This document shows, piece by piece, positions 1 through 6,041 of a DNA stretch of 6,153 bases. Source of the DNA: Humitalea sp038249305 (lineage in GTDB: Bacteria > Pseudomonadota > Alphaproteobacteria > Acetobacterales > Acetobacteraceae); contig JBBRWI010000224.1 in NCBI GenBank assembly GCA_038249305.1, positions 1 to 6,153 of the forward strand, written 5' to 3'. Numbering within the stretch: position 1 is the first letter of the stretch; each line of letters begins with the position of its first letter. The notes beneath the pieces were generated by a model that worked only from the letters and a program-made list of their open reading frames with translations, had not been told where the DNA came from and did no database searches. The translations under genes were made by a program, and so were the position numbers.

Positions 1-263
1 ATCCCCACCACGCCGTCGGTCGGCGAGGGCCAAAGGAAGCGTCCCTTCTCCAGCCGCTTGGCGTAGAGCGACATGCCGATGCCGTCGTGCCAGAGGATCT
101 TGATCAGGTTACCGCGGGCGCCCCTGAACACGTAGAGATCGCCCGCATGCGCATCCCGCCCGAGCGCTTGCTGGACCTGCAGCGCGAGCCCGTTCATGCC
201 GCGGCGCATGTCGGTTCGGCCGACCGCCAGCCATACCCGCACACTCGATGGGAAGGCGATCAT
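1..263 (-). CDS. tnpB: IS66 accessory protein TnpB (Orf2), cut by window edge
   Basis: This frame begins with ATG at 263-261 and stays open to the window edge, giving 87 residues of a family whose members are usually about 115 long, so only the C-terminal part is missing. The protein shows the family signature: an N-terminal FPSSVRVWLAVGRTDMRRGM, then GLALQVQQAL, then the core LYVFRGARGNLIKILWHDG at about residues 43-61, then LYAKRLEKGRFLWPSP. TnpB is required with TnpA and TnpC for transposition in studied IS66 members, but its biochemical role is poorly defined. Its start codon overlaps the tnpA stop as ATGA, which suggests translational coupling. The visible part shows no frameshift, so this copy may be intact. 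Confidence 0.93.
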   Translation of the reverse strand, partial: MIAFPSSVRVWLAVGRTDMRRGMNGLALQVQQALGRDAHAGDLYVFRGARGNLIKILWHDGIGMSLYAKRLEKGRFLWPSPTDGVVG

Positions 264-628
264 CGCCGTTCCAACGCGTCCAGCACCAGCCGCAGTGCCG
301 CACCTTTCACGCCGCGGCCGACCCGGACACGGTAGCCGCGCGGCAGGTCGATCTCGATGATGTCGGCGGAGATCGTCGGCGGCGTCGCCACCGGCGGATC
401 CGGCACCACCATCACCGGTACCAACCGCGGTGCAGGGAAGCCCTGCGACGCCGCGCCCACGCGCTTGCGCCAAGTGAAGACCAGGTTGGTGTTCACGTCG
501 TATTGCCGCGCCACCACCGAGACCGACGCCCCTGGCGCCAGCGATGCCGCGACGATCTCCCGCTTGAGCGCCTCCGGCCACGACCTGTGCCGCCGCCTGA
601 CCACCAAACTTGTGTCCATCTTCTCCAT
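260..628 (-). CDS. tnpA: IS66 accessory protein TnpA (Orf1), HTH type
   Basis: The 122-residue product has the usual TnpA design. A basic N-terminus and helix-turn-helix occupy about residues 11-58, with the landmarks RSWPEALKREIVAASL, SVSVVARQYDVNTNLVF and TWRKRV. A proline-rich linker follows, and then the C-terminal EIDLPRGYRVRVGRGV block typical of IS66 Orf1. It is presumed to bind DNA and assist the transposase. I chose the ATG at 628 because AGGAAG lies 8 bases upstream. An in-frame GTG at 649 would add seven residues, and an ATG three codons downstream (619) is also possible. The stop overlaps the tnpB start by ATGA. The length is normal and there is no internal stop, so the gene appears complete. 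Confidence 0.9.
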   Translation of the reverse strand: MEKMDTSLVVRRRHRSWPEALKREIVAASLAPGASVSVVARQYDVNTNLVFTWRKRVGAASQGFPAPRLVPVMVVPDPPVATPPTISADIIEIDLPRGYRVRVGRGVKGAALRLVLDALERR

Positions 629-658
629 CGTGGACACTTCCTGACGCACCGATGCTAC

Positions 659-1216
659 GAAGGCTGGAAGCGTCGCTCAGATCGAACAGAAGAGGTAGGC
701 GGCCAACGCCGGAGGGATACACCCTTTCGGTCAGCACGATCGGTTGATGCGGGGCGAGATCGAGCATTTCGCTCGGAAAGTGTCAGCGCCGAGCGAGCAC
801 GCGGCGGATGTTGTGGACAGGATTGCCGGCGGCGATGCCAAGCCGGCGCGCGATCCAGTCCGGGCACGGCACCGTCTCGGCGCCGTGGACCGAGACCTCG
901 GCCGCCTGCGCCAGATCGAATCCGGTGGTCAGGAAAGCCGCGGGTCGCACAGCGCGACGTTCTACCGGGCAATGCGCACGAACGTACCGCGCCCTTGCTG
1001 GCACAGCAGCAGCCCCTCATCGACCGGAGAGGTCACCGCCTGCCGCACCGTGATGCGCGACAGGTGGTAGTGGTCGCACAACTCGGCCTCGGTCGGGATG
1101 CGATCGCCGGCGGCGAGGTCGAAGGTGATCAGGTCTCGCAGAGCGTGCTTTGAGTTGCAGCTAAAGTGGCGTTGCGCTGCCGCCGCGCAGCGCGCGTAGG
1201 GAGGAGGGGGTCGCAT
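659..1216 (-). pseudogene. GntR-family regulator remnant, frameshifted and truncated by IS66
   Basis: The first open piece (1216-962) encodes a GntR winged helix-turn-helix: KHALRDLITFDLAAGDRIPT, EAELCDHYHLSRITVRQAV, DEGLLLCQQGRGTFV. It then ends in a TAG. A second frame (from about 967 down to 783) continues with material resembling a UTRA effector-binding domain: LTTGFDLAQAAEVSVHGAET, DWIARRLGIAAGNPVHNIRR. It meets a TGA at 785-783. The same frame then reads PHQPIVLTERVYPSG and FDLSDASSL, also UTRA-like, up to about 660, where the IS66 element seems to begin. So there is at least one frameshift, one in-frame stop and loss of the C-terminus. An intact version would have been a HutC-type ligand-responsive repressor, probably of the divergent Bug gene. 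The GntR assignment rests mainly on the N-terminal domain; the UTRA match is by eye. The ATG at 1216 is the only obvious start. Confidence 0.75.
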
Positions 1217-1331
1217 GATCCATCACATTGGCAATATACCAGGATTGGAAAAAGTTGAATCGCCTGGCGGGCCTTCCCAGCAGAATAGGTCCTCCTTCGT
1301 CATGATTACGATTAAATTGGGAGTAAGCGCG

Positions 1332-2312
1332 ATGAACCGACGCCAAGTTTTTGCCATCGGCGGTGGCGTGCTGGTCGGCAGCACGGCGGCGTCCGCCCAG
1401 TCGTGCTTACCGAACCGAACGGTGAGACTGGTCATCCCACTGGTGCCGGGCGGCTCAACCGATGTTATCGCGCGCCTCATCGCTGAACCATTGTCTCGCA
1501 TGTTGGGCCAACCCGTCGTGGTCGAGGCCCGGCCCGGCGCAAATGGCTGGATCGCGAATGAGTACGTCGCGCGCCAACCGGCCGACGGGCATACGCTGAT
1601 CGTCAACAATGTCTCGACCGGCGCGATCAGCGAGGCGCTGTCCACTCCGGACCGGCGCATGCGACCGTCACGCGACCTCGTGCCGATCACCAACCTGATT
1701 GAATTGCCGCAGGTGCTGGTAACGGGCGCGCAGTTTGCGGCGACCAACCTCGCCGAATTTGTGGACCGGGCGAAGGCGGCGCCGACGCCCTTGGCTTTCG
1801 CGTCCGCGGGGGTCGGTTCCTATCAGCACATTGACCTTGAGGTTTTCGCCAGGATCGCCGATATCAACCTCTTGAACGTGCCATTGCTAGGGGCCGGCGA
1901 GATGCTGGCGCCGGTGCTGCGCGGCGTTGTGCAACTCAACAAGCTCGCCATCGCCTTGGTCCAGCAGCAGATTACGGGCGGACGTTTGCGAGGGCTTGCC
2001 GTGGATACGACCGAACGGTTGCCGCAGTTCCCACATGTGCCGACGATGACGGAGCAGGGCTTCCCTGGTGCGCCGACCCGCTTGTGGAATGGCGTGTTCG
2101 CGCCTGCTGGCACGCCGCCCGGCATCATCGCCTTGCTGTTCGCGCGCATCGCCGAGGTGATGGCCGATCCGTCGCTGCGCGCGGGCCAGGAACAGCAGGG
2201 GATCCAGGTCGCTGGCAGCCTCAGCCCAACAGCCTTTGCCGCATATCTGGCGACCGATGTGGCCCGGTGGCAGAGGTTGATCACGGACTTCTCGATCAAT
2301 ATCGCCGCCTGA
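1332..2312 (+). CDS. Bug/TctC-family periplasmic solute-binding protein
   Basis: The 326-residue product matches the usual length of Bug (TctC) extracytoplasmic receptors, which capture small carboxylates and related metabolites for tripartite tricarboxylate transporters. The signal peptide is MNRRQVFAIGGGVLVGSTAA with probable cleavage after ASA at residue 22; the RR pair is only loosely Tat-like. Family landmarks are VRLVIPLVPGGSTDVIAR (31-48), RPGANG plus ADGHTLI (68-90), GRLRGLAVDTTERLPQFPHV, and APAGTPPGI. The segment before GRLRGLAV is unusual, with LRGVVQLNKLAIALVQQQ in place of the more common GQVD-type stretch. The start at 1332 has GGGAG 8 bases upstream. An in-frame ATG at 1215 would add 39 residues ahead of the signal peptide and is unlikely. 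No TctA or TctB gene is present, so this is an orphan receptor here. The substrate cannot be read from sequence. Confidence 0.88.
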   Translation: MNRRQVFAIGGGVLVGSTAASAQSCLPNRTVRLVIPLVPGGSTDVIARLIAEPLSRMLGQPVVVEARPGANGWIANEYVARQPADGHTLIVNNVSTGAISEALSTPDRRMRPSRDLVPITNLIELPQVLVTGAQFAATNLAEFVDRAKAAPTPLAFASAGVGSYQHIDLEVFARIADINLLNVPLLGAGEMLAPVLRGVVQLNKLAIALVQQQITGGRLRGLAVDTTERLPQFPHVPTMTEQGFPGAPTRLWNGVFAPAGTPPGIIALLFARIAEVMADPSLRAGQEQQGIQVAGSLSPTAFAAYLATDVARWQRLITDFSINIAA

Positions 2313-2368
2313 TGGACGGCGACGGCGGCGGCGGGCCAGCGCAGCGACCCCACCGTCGAGGCGATCTG

Positions 2369-3937
2369 GTGCTCCCACATATCCTGGCGTTCTTCACGTC
2401 CCTGACGGGTTGGCGGGCAGGGTTCTGGACCTTTGGAATGGGTGCGGCCTCGGCCCTCGCGCTGCCACCGGTGCATGCGTTGCCGGTGCTGTGGCTGACC
2501 ATCCCCGGATTTGTGGCGATGCTGGGCGCCGCCCGGGCTTGGCGGTCGGCGGCTTGGCTCGGGCTGTTGTTCGGCTGGGGTTTCAATGTCGCCGGGCTGT
2601 ATTGGATCACCTATGCGCTGTTGACCGATGTCGCCACGTGGTGGTGGCTGGTGCCGATCGCGGTGCCGGCACTGGCGGTGCCGTTGGGTGCCTTCACCAT
2701 GGCCCCGGCGTTGGCGGCCTTCTGGGTACGGCCTGGCTGGGCGCGGGTGCTGGCTTTCGCCGCAGTATGGATCGCAGCCGAAATGCTGCGCGGCGTCCTG
2801 CTGACCGGGTTTCCATGGAACCTGATGGGCACGGTCTGGGCGTTCCATCCGATCCCGTTGCAGGGTGCCGCCGTCGTCGGCGCGCATGGGTTGGGGCTGG
2901 CAACGCTGGTGCTCGCGGCCCTCCCGGTCGTGGGCCTGCGGGCGTTGCTGGGCGGGTTGATGGTCCTGCTGCTGGTGCTAACCGGCAGCGCCGCGCGGCT
3001 GTGGCGCGAGGAACCGGCGGCCCCCGGCGCAGCCCTGGTCATCGTCCAGGCGAACATCCCGCAAGAGGCGAAATGGCGGGAGGAGAGCCGGCTGCCGAAT
3101 TTTCGCGCCCACCTCGACCTGACGCGTGCCGGACTGGCGCGGGCGGCGGCGCTGGTACCGCCTGGCACCAGGCTGGTCGTCATTTGGCCTGAAACCGCCA
3201 GCCCTTTCCTGCTCGGCGCCGACCCTTCTGCGCAGCGCTTGGCGGCCGAGGTGTTGTCCGAAGGGGCCATGCTGCTGGCGGGCACCGTCCGGGCCGAATT
3301 CGCCCCGGACGGACGGCTTACGGCCCTGTTCAACAGCCTTGTGCTGCTGGATTCGGATGGCTTCCTCCAGGGCGGCTACGACAAGGCGCATCTGGTACCG
3401 TTTGGCGAATACATGCCGCTGCGAGGCCTGCTGCCGATTCGCCTAGTGCATGGCAGCCGCGACTTTTCGGCCGGTCCCGGGCGCTTGGCGCTGCCGCTGC
3501 CCGGCCTGCCCGCGGTAGGGCCGTTGATCTGCTACGAGGTGATATTCCCGGGCGAGGTGGTGGGCGACACGCGCCCCGGTTGGCTGCTCAACGTCACCAA
3601 TGACGGCTGGTTCGGCGTTTCGGCCGGCCCTTACCAGCACTTGGCCGCTGCCCGGTTGCGTGCGGTGGAGGAAGGCCTTCCGCTTGCCCGCGCTGCTCAA
3701 ACCGGCATCTCAGCCGTGTTCGACGCGCGCGGCCGGATCGTGGGCCGCCTTGGCCTCGCCACTGAGGGCGTGCTGCTCGCGCCCTTGCCCGGCGCACTCT
3801 CGCCAACCGTGTTCGCGCGCCTGGGCAGTGCTTCGCCTGGGTTGTTGTTGGCGCTGTGCCTGATTGTGGTTGGGGTATTACACCGCCACACCCCTCGAAA
3901 GGATGATCCCAATAACGAGATTTCTCGAAAGAGTTGA
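2369..3937 (+). CDS. lnt: Apolipoprotein N-acyltransferase
   Basis: Lnt adds the third acyl chain, taken from phospholipid, to the N-terminal cysteine of lipoproteins on the periplasmic face of the inner membrane. The 522-residue product begins with a hydrophobic multi-helix region (to about residue 210), followed by a nitrilase-type domain. The catalytic triad is visible: Glu275 in VIWPETASPF, Lys339 in GGYDKAHLVPFGEY and Cys388 in GPLICYEVIFP, close to E. coli E267, K335 and C387. NVTNDGWFG and AQTGISAVFDARG are also typical. A last hydrophobic helix lies near the C-terminus. I chose GTG at 2369 because GAGG sits 7 bases upstream. The in-frame ATG at 2312 overlaps the Bug stop by one base but has no ribosome site, and it would add a 19-residue Gly/Arg-rich leader. 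The gene may be co-transcribed with the Bug gene. Confidence 0.95.
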   Translation: MLPHILAFFTSLTGWRAGFWTFGMGAASALALPPVHALPVLWLTIPGFVAMLGAARAWRSAAWLGLLFGWGFNVAGLYWITYALLTDVATWWWLVPIAVPALAVPLGAFTMAPALAAFWVRPGWARVLAFAAVWIAAEMLRGVLLTGFPWNLMGTVWAFHPIPLQGAAVVGAHGLGLATLVLAALPVVGLRALLGGLMVLLLVLTGSAARLWREEPAAPGAALVIVQANIPQEAKWREESRLPNFRAHLDLTRAGLARAAALVPPGTRLVVIWPETASPFLLGADPSAQRLAAEVLSEGAMLLAGTVRAEFAPDGRLTALFNSLVLLDSDGFLQGGYDKAHLVPFGEYMPLRGLLPIRLVHGSRDFSAGPGRLALPLPGLPAVGPLICYEVIFPGEVVGDTRPGWLLNVTNDGWFGVSAGPYQHLAAARLRAVEEGLPLARAAQTGISAVFDARGRIVGRLGLATEGVLLAPLPGALSPTVFARLGSASPGLLLALCLIVVGVLHRHTPRKDDPNNEISRKS

Positions 3938-3965
3938 CAATCTCTTATCATGGGCGTAAGAGATT
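3934..3965 (+). promoter_or_regulatory. Putative promoter with overlapping 9-bp inverted-repeat operator
   Basis: A perfect inverted repeat, AATCTCTTA (3939-3947) and TAAGAGATT (3957-3965), is separated by 9 bases. It begins on the last base of a consensus -35 hexamer TTGACA (3934-3939), which itself includes the lnt stop codon. A hexamer TAAGAG 17 bases after the -35 would be a weak -10 and forms part of the right arm. The arm centres are 18 bases apart, so a dimeric regulator could contact both on nearly one face of the helix and block the promoter. The next gene encodes an XRE-type regulator, so autoregulation is the natural guess. The repeat could instead be a weak lnt terminator, but its stem is AT-rich and the following T run is only four bases, two of them in the stem. 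Confidence 0.5.
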
Positions 3966-4047
3966 TTGGAGCAGAGAGCGTTGCTGGTGCAGCTAAAGGT
4001 GCGCGGAAGGCAGAAGGCCGGACTGCTTTATCCGTGGGAGGCCAATC

Positions 4048-4500
4048 ATGCAGATCGATAACGCAACAGAACGCCCGGAGAAGGAAGTGCGCGAGCACAA
4101 GCCCAGCCCGATCGATGTCCATGTCGGCAGCCGTGTTCGCCTGCGCCGTACCTTGCTTGGCATGAGCCAGGAGAAGCTTGGCGAGGCGCTGGGCCTGACG
4201 TTCCAGCAGGTGCAAAAGTACGAACGAGGCGTTAATCGGGTTGGGGCCAGCCGTCTTTTCGATCTTGCCCGCGTGCTGGATGTGCCAATCGGCTTCTTTT
4301 TCGACGACCTGCCAGGCGAGGCGGGCTCTGGCGCCCGCCGTCTGATCAATGGCTTCGCCGAGGCGCAGGACGGGTTTGAGGATGACACACTGCACCGGCG
4401 CGAGACCTTGGAACTTGTGCGCGCCTATTACCGGATCACTGATCCTTCAGTCCGCAAGCGGGTTTTCGACCTCATACGCGCAATGGCGCCGGGGGAATAA
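4048..4500 (+). CDS. XRE-family transcriptional regulator (single HTH, alphaproteobacterial type)
   Basis: The 150-residue protein has a Cro/C1-type helix-turn-helix at about residues 26-80: VGSRVRLRRTLLGMSQEKLG, then LGLTFQQVQKYERGVNRVGA with the recognition helix around TFQQVQKYERG, then LFDLARVLDVPIGFFF. A charged N-terminal tail and a helical C-terminal region (LVRAYYRITDPSVRKRVFDL) flank it. This layout matches the small alphaproteobacterial regulators related to rhizobial PraR/PhrR. Members studied in rhizobia act on surface, biofilm or stress genes, but the targets here are unknown. GGGAGG lies 6 bases before the ATG. The gene follows lnt after 110 bases containing its own likely promoter and inverted repeat. 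In many relatives metK comes next; here the next gene is on the opposite strand. Family assignment is firm, the specific function is not. Confidence 0.92.
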   Translation: MQIDNATERPEKEVREHKPSPIDVHVGSRVRLRRTLLGMSQEKLGEALGLTFQQVQKYERGVNRVGASRLFDLARVLDVPIGFFFDDLPGEAGSGARRLINGFAEAQDGFEDDTLHRRETLELVRAYYRITDPSVRKRVFDLIRAMAPGE

Positions 4501-4525
4501 CTACTCATACGTGCATTCTTCAGAA

Positions 4526-5071
4526 TCACTCTACCCGCAGTTGCGTATTTTCGAAGGAGGGATTACGCCATGCGGACAGCGCGCCAGAAAGAGCGTCATG
4601 CAAAGATCGCCGCTCCGCCCCATTCAAGAAGAGTCCGATCTCGATGTCATTCCCTCGGGCGGAAAGAAGCAGGCGCCCTTCGCCCGGCGCGTCCTCGATC
4701 CATTGAGGCCGCGCCCAATAGGCTTCAAACACGGCCTTCTCCGATTGTCCGCGCCCGTTATCGCGCTCGATAGTCAGTCGCCCATCGGCGAGCCTAACAC
4801 GTTCAAAAGCGCGTGATGACCAGCGCGCGTGCGACGAAAGCAGCGCCAGGACGAGCAGGACCTCCACGCCTAGGAAGCCGAAAACGGGCCACGCACCGAG
4901 CCAGACGAAGCCGATGCCACAGATCAGTGCGGCCCCACCCAACAGCAGGCCGATACGCAGAATGGCGCCACGAGATAGTCCAAGTGGTGGACCGCTCAAG
5001 GCCTCGAACACCAGCGGTGCCGGGGCTGGCGCGATATCGTCGATCATTCCGCTCGGCCAGAACTGCTGCAT
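4526..5071 (-). CDS. DUF2244 domain membrane protein
   Basis: The 181-residue product fits the DUF2244 family, small proteobacterial membrane proteins of unknown function. VFEALSGPPLGLSRGAILRI is the usual family opening. Two adjacent membrane helices follow, about residues 36-57 and 59-79 and joined near GAWPVFGF. A cytoplasmic-type domain then runs through RVRLADGRLTIERDN, FEAYWARPQW, NDIEIGLFLNGAERRSL and the family-typical ending WRNPSF. The ATG at 5071 has GGAA 8 bases upstream. A GTG at 5161 would add 30 residues and crowd the nth start, and an ATG at 5047 would drop eight. The gene converges on the XRE regulator, leaving 25 bases between the two stops with no clear terminator, and diverges from nth. 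No function is claimed. Confidence 0.87.
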   Translation of the reverse strand: MQQFWPSGMIDDIAPAPAPLVFEALSGPPLGLSRGAILRIGLLLGGAALICGIGFVWLGAWPVFGFLGVEVLLVLALLSSHARWSSRAFERVRLADGRLTIERDNGRGQSEKAVFEAYWARPQWIEDAPGEGRLLLSARGNDIEIGLFLNGAERRSLHDALSGALSAWRNPSFENTQLRVE

Positions 5072-5106
5072 AAGGAGTGTTCCATCCTGTCGCACATAAG
5101 GAAGCG

Positions 5107-5123
5107 CCTTGGAAAAACCAAGG
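5107..5123. repeat. Perfect 6-bp inverted repeat with A5 loop between DUF2244 and nth
   Basis: CCTTGG (5107-5112) and CCAAGG (5118-5123) flank five A residues. It lies in the 123-base divergent space between the chosen DUF2244 start and nth, so it could be an operator or lie in the leader of a transcript. If DUF2244 actually starts at 5161 it would be inside that coding frame. The role is unknown. Confidence 0.4.
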
Positions 5124-5194
5124 TAGATATCGTCAAAGGCACCCGCCGCACGTCTCCGCACGGCACCGCCGCGACCCCGCGCCGGTCACGACGC

Positions 5195-5875
5195 ATGACC
5201 TCGGCCCAGGCCCAGGCCTTCCTGCGTGCCCTGGCCGACGCCAACCCCGCACCGGAGACGGAACTCGCCTACACAGATTCGTTTACTTTACTGGTCGCCG
5301 TGGTGCTTTCAGCGCAAGCGACCGATGCTTCGGTCAATCGAGCCACCCGCGGGCTATTTGCTGCGGCCCCCGACCCAGCGGCCATGGTGGCACTGGGCGA
5401 AGGCGACATCGCAGCACACATTCAAACCATAGGGCTGTGGCGCAACAAGGCGAAAAACCTCGCACTCCTGTCAGCCCTGCTGATCGAACGCCATAGCGGC
5501 CAAGTACCCGGCGACCGCGCGGCGCTCGAAGCGTTGCCGGGCGTTGGGCGCAAAACGGCGAATGTCGTGCTCAGTATCGCCTTTGGCGCGGCCGCGATGC
5601 CTGTGGACACGCATATCTTTCGACTGGGCAACCGCACAGGCCTAGCCCCCGGCAAGACCGTCCGCGCGGTTGAGGACCTGCTGGTCGCCCGCTGCCCGCC
5701 CGACCTCATCAGCCCGGCCCATCACTGGCTGATTCTGCACGGACGTTATGTCTGCAAGGCACGATTGCCCGAATGCTGGCGCTGCATCGCATCCGAATTT
5801 TGCAACTACAAGACCAAGGTTGCAGCCCCTGGCGCCGCCTTATCGCAATCGGTGATGAAAAATGGCTCCGCGTGA
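5195..5875 (+). CDS. nth: Endonuclease III (DNA glycosylase/AP lyase)
   Basis: Nth removes oxidised pyrimidines from DNA and cuts the resulting abasic site by beta-elimination, the first steps of base excision repair. The 226-residue product is close to the E. coli enzyme in length and aligns to it in numbering. The helix-hairpin-helix is LEALPGVGRKTANVVL (111-126) with the Schiff-base lysine at Lys120. The catalytic aspartate is Asp138 in PVDTH. The [4Fe-4S] ligands are Cys187, Cys194, Cys197 and Cys203, in the canonical C-X6-C-X2-C-X5-C spacing. LLVAVVLSAQATD near residue 32 is also typical. The ATG at 5195 is the natural start by homology but lacks a clear ribosome site, so translation may be weak or leaderless. 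It diverges from the DUF2244 gene. The gene looks intact. Confidence 0.97.
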   Translation: MTSAQAQAFLRALADANPAPETELAYTDSFTLLVAVVLSAQATDASVNRATRGLFAAAPDPAAMVALGEGDIAAHIQTIGLWRNKAKNLALLSALLIERHSGQVPGDRAALEALPGVGRKTANVVLSIAFGAAAMPVDTHIFRLGNRTGLAPGKTVRAVEDLLVARCPPDLISPAHHWLILHGRYVCKARLPECWRCIASEFCNYKTKVAAPGAALSQSVMKNGSA

Positions 5876-5900
5876 TGGTGTCGCCTGCTACCACGTCGTG

Positions 5901-6041
5901 ATGACCCGCACCCTACTGCCCCTGCTCGCGTTCCTGCTGGCGCCGATGTGCGCAGGCGCGATCGAGATCGTCATAAGCCATCCGCACCAGGGCATAGAAC
6001 GGTCGGTACTGTGTAAGCATCCGGTGAGCACCGCGGCATGA
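5901..6041 (+). pseudogene. 5' fragment of a secreted-protein gene, apparently cut by an IS66-like end
   Basis: An ATG at 5901 opens a 46-codon frame whose first 20 residues, MTRTLLPLLAFLLAPMCAGA, form a textbook signal peptide with probable cleavage after AGA. The mature part starts IEIVISHPHQGIERSVL. At 6013, the codon after this stretch, the DNA changes into GTAAGCATCCGGTG, an IS66-like terminus, and the frame ends at 6041 inside it. I read this as a gene whose remainder was displaced by the insertion. It begins 25 bases after nth and could have been in its operon. An in-frame ATG at 5862 overlaps nth but puts 13 residues before the signal peptide. No clear ribosome site is seen. I do not recognise the family. 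A genuine small secreted peptide is the alternative. Confidence 0.45.

Larger units (their letters stand above)
1..658 (-). mobile_element. IS66-family insertion sequence, partial (TnpA/TnpB end)
   Basis: The segment carries the first two genes of an IS66-type element, tnpA then tnpB, read on the minus strand. The transposase gene proper (tnpC) would lie beyond the left edge and is not seen. The outer end is placed near 658 for three reasons. The minus strand from 658 reads GTAGCATCGGTG, 30 bases before the chosen tnpA start. IS66 ends are known to begin with GTAA or close to it. The same motif, with two one-base gaps, occurs at 6013 (GTAAGCATCCGGTG). The GntR-like remnant next to it also loses its family resemblance at about 660. 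The presence of the element is firm; the exact end is inference, since the other end and the target duplication cannot be compared. Confidence 0.8.

Noticed and set aside
695..718. GTAGGCGGCCAACGCC as the IS66 end near the left element
   Set aside because: It starts with GTAG but points rightward, away from tnpA, so it has the wrong orientation for that element's end. It also encodes part of the UTRA-like remnant on the other strand.
248..1153. A 301-codon plus-strand frame across tnpA and the GntR remnant
   Set aside because: The product is Arg/His-rich without recognisable motifs and is antisense to IS66 TnpA and the GntR domain, both of which match known families.
1823..2887. A 354-codon open frame on the minus strand opposite the end of the Bug gene and the start of lnt
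   Set aside because: Its translation is low-complexity, rich in Arg, Gln, Pro and Ser with no domain pattern, and it lies opposite two well-supported genes. It is a by-product of high GC content.
2611..3333. A 240-codon minus-strand frame inside lnt
   Set aside because: It is opposite the conserved Lnt region, is Ala/Ser/Arg-rich and has no start context or family resemblance.
3939..3968. The 9-bp inverted repeat as an intrinsic terminator of lnt
   Set aside because: The stem is mostly A/T, the loop is 9 bases and the T run is only four bases, two of them in the stem. The overlap with TTGACA favours an operator.
4515..4526. ATTCT-TC-AGAAT as a terminator between the convergent regulator and DUF2244 genes
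   Set aside because: Five weak pairs with a two-base loop cannot form a stable hairpin and no T run follows.
5044..5244. A 66-codon minus-strand frame spanning the DUF2244-nth gap
   Set aside because: It overlaps the starts of both flanking genes and the product has no recognisable features.
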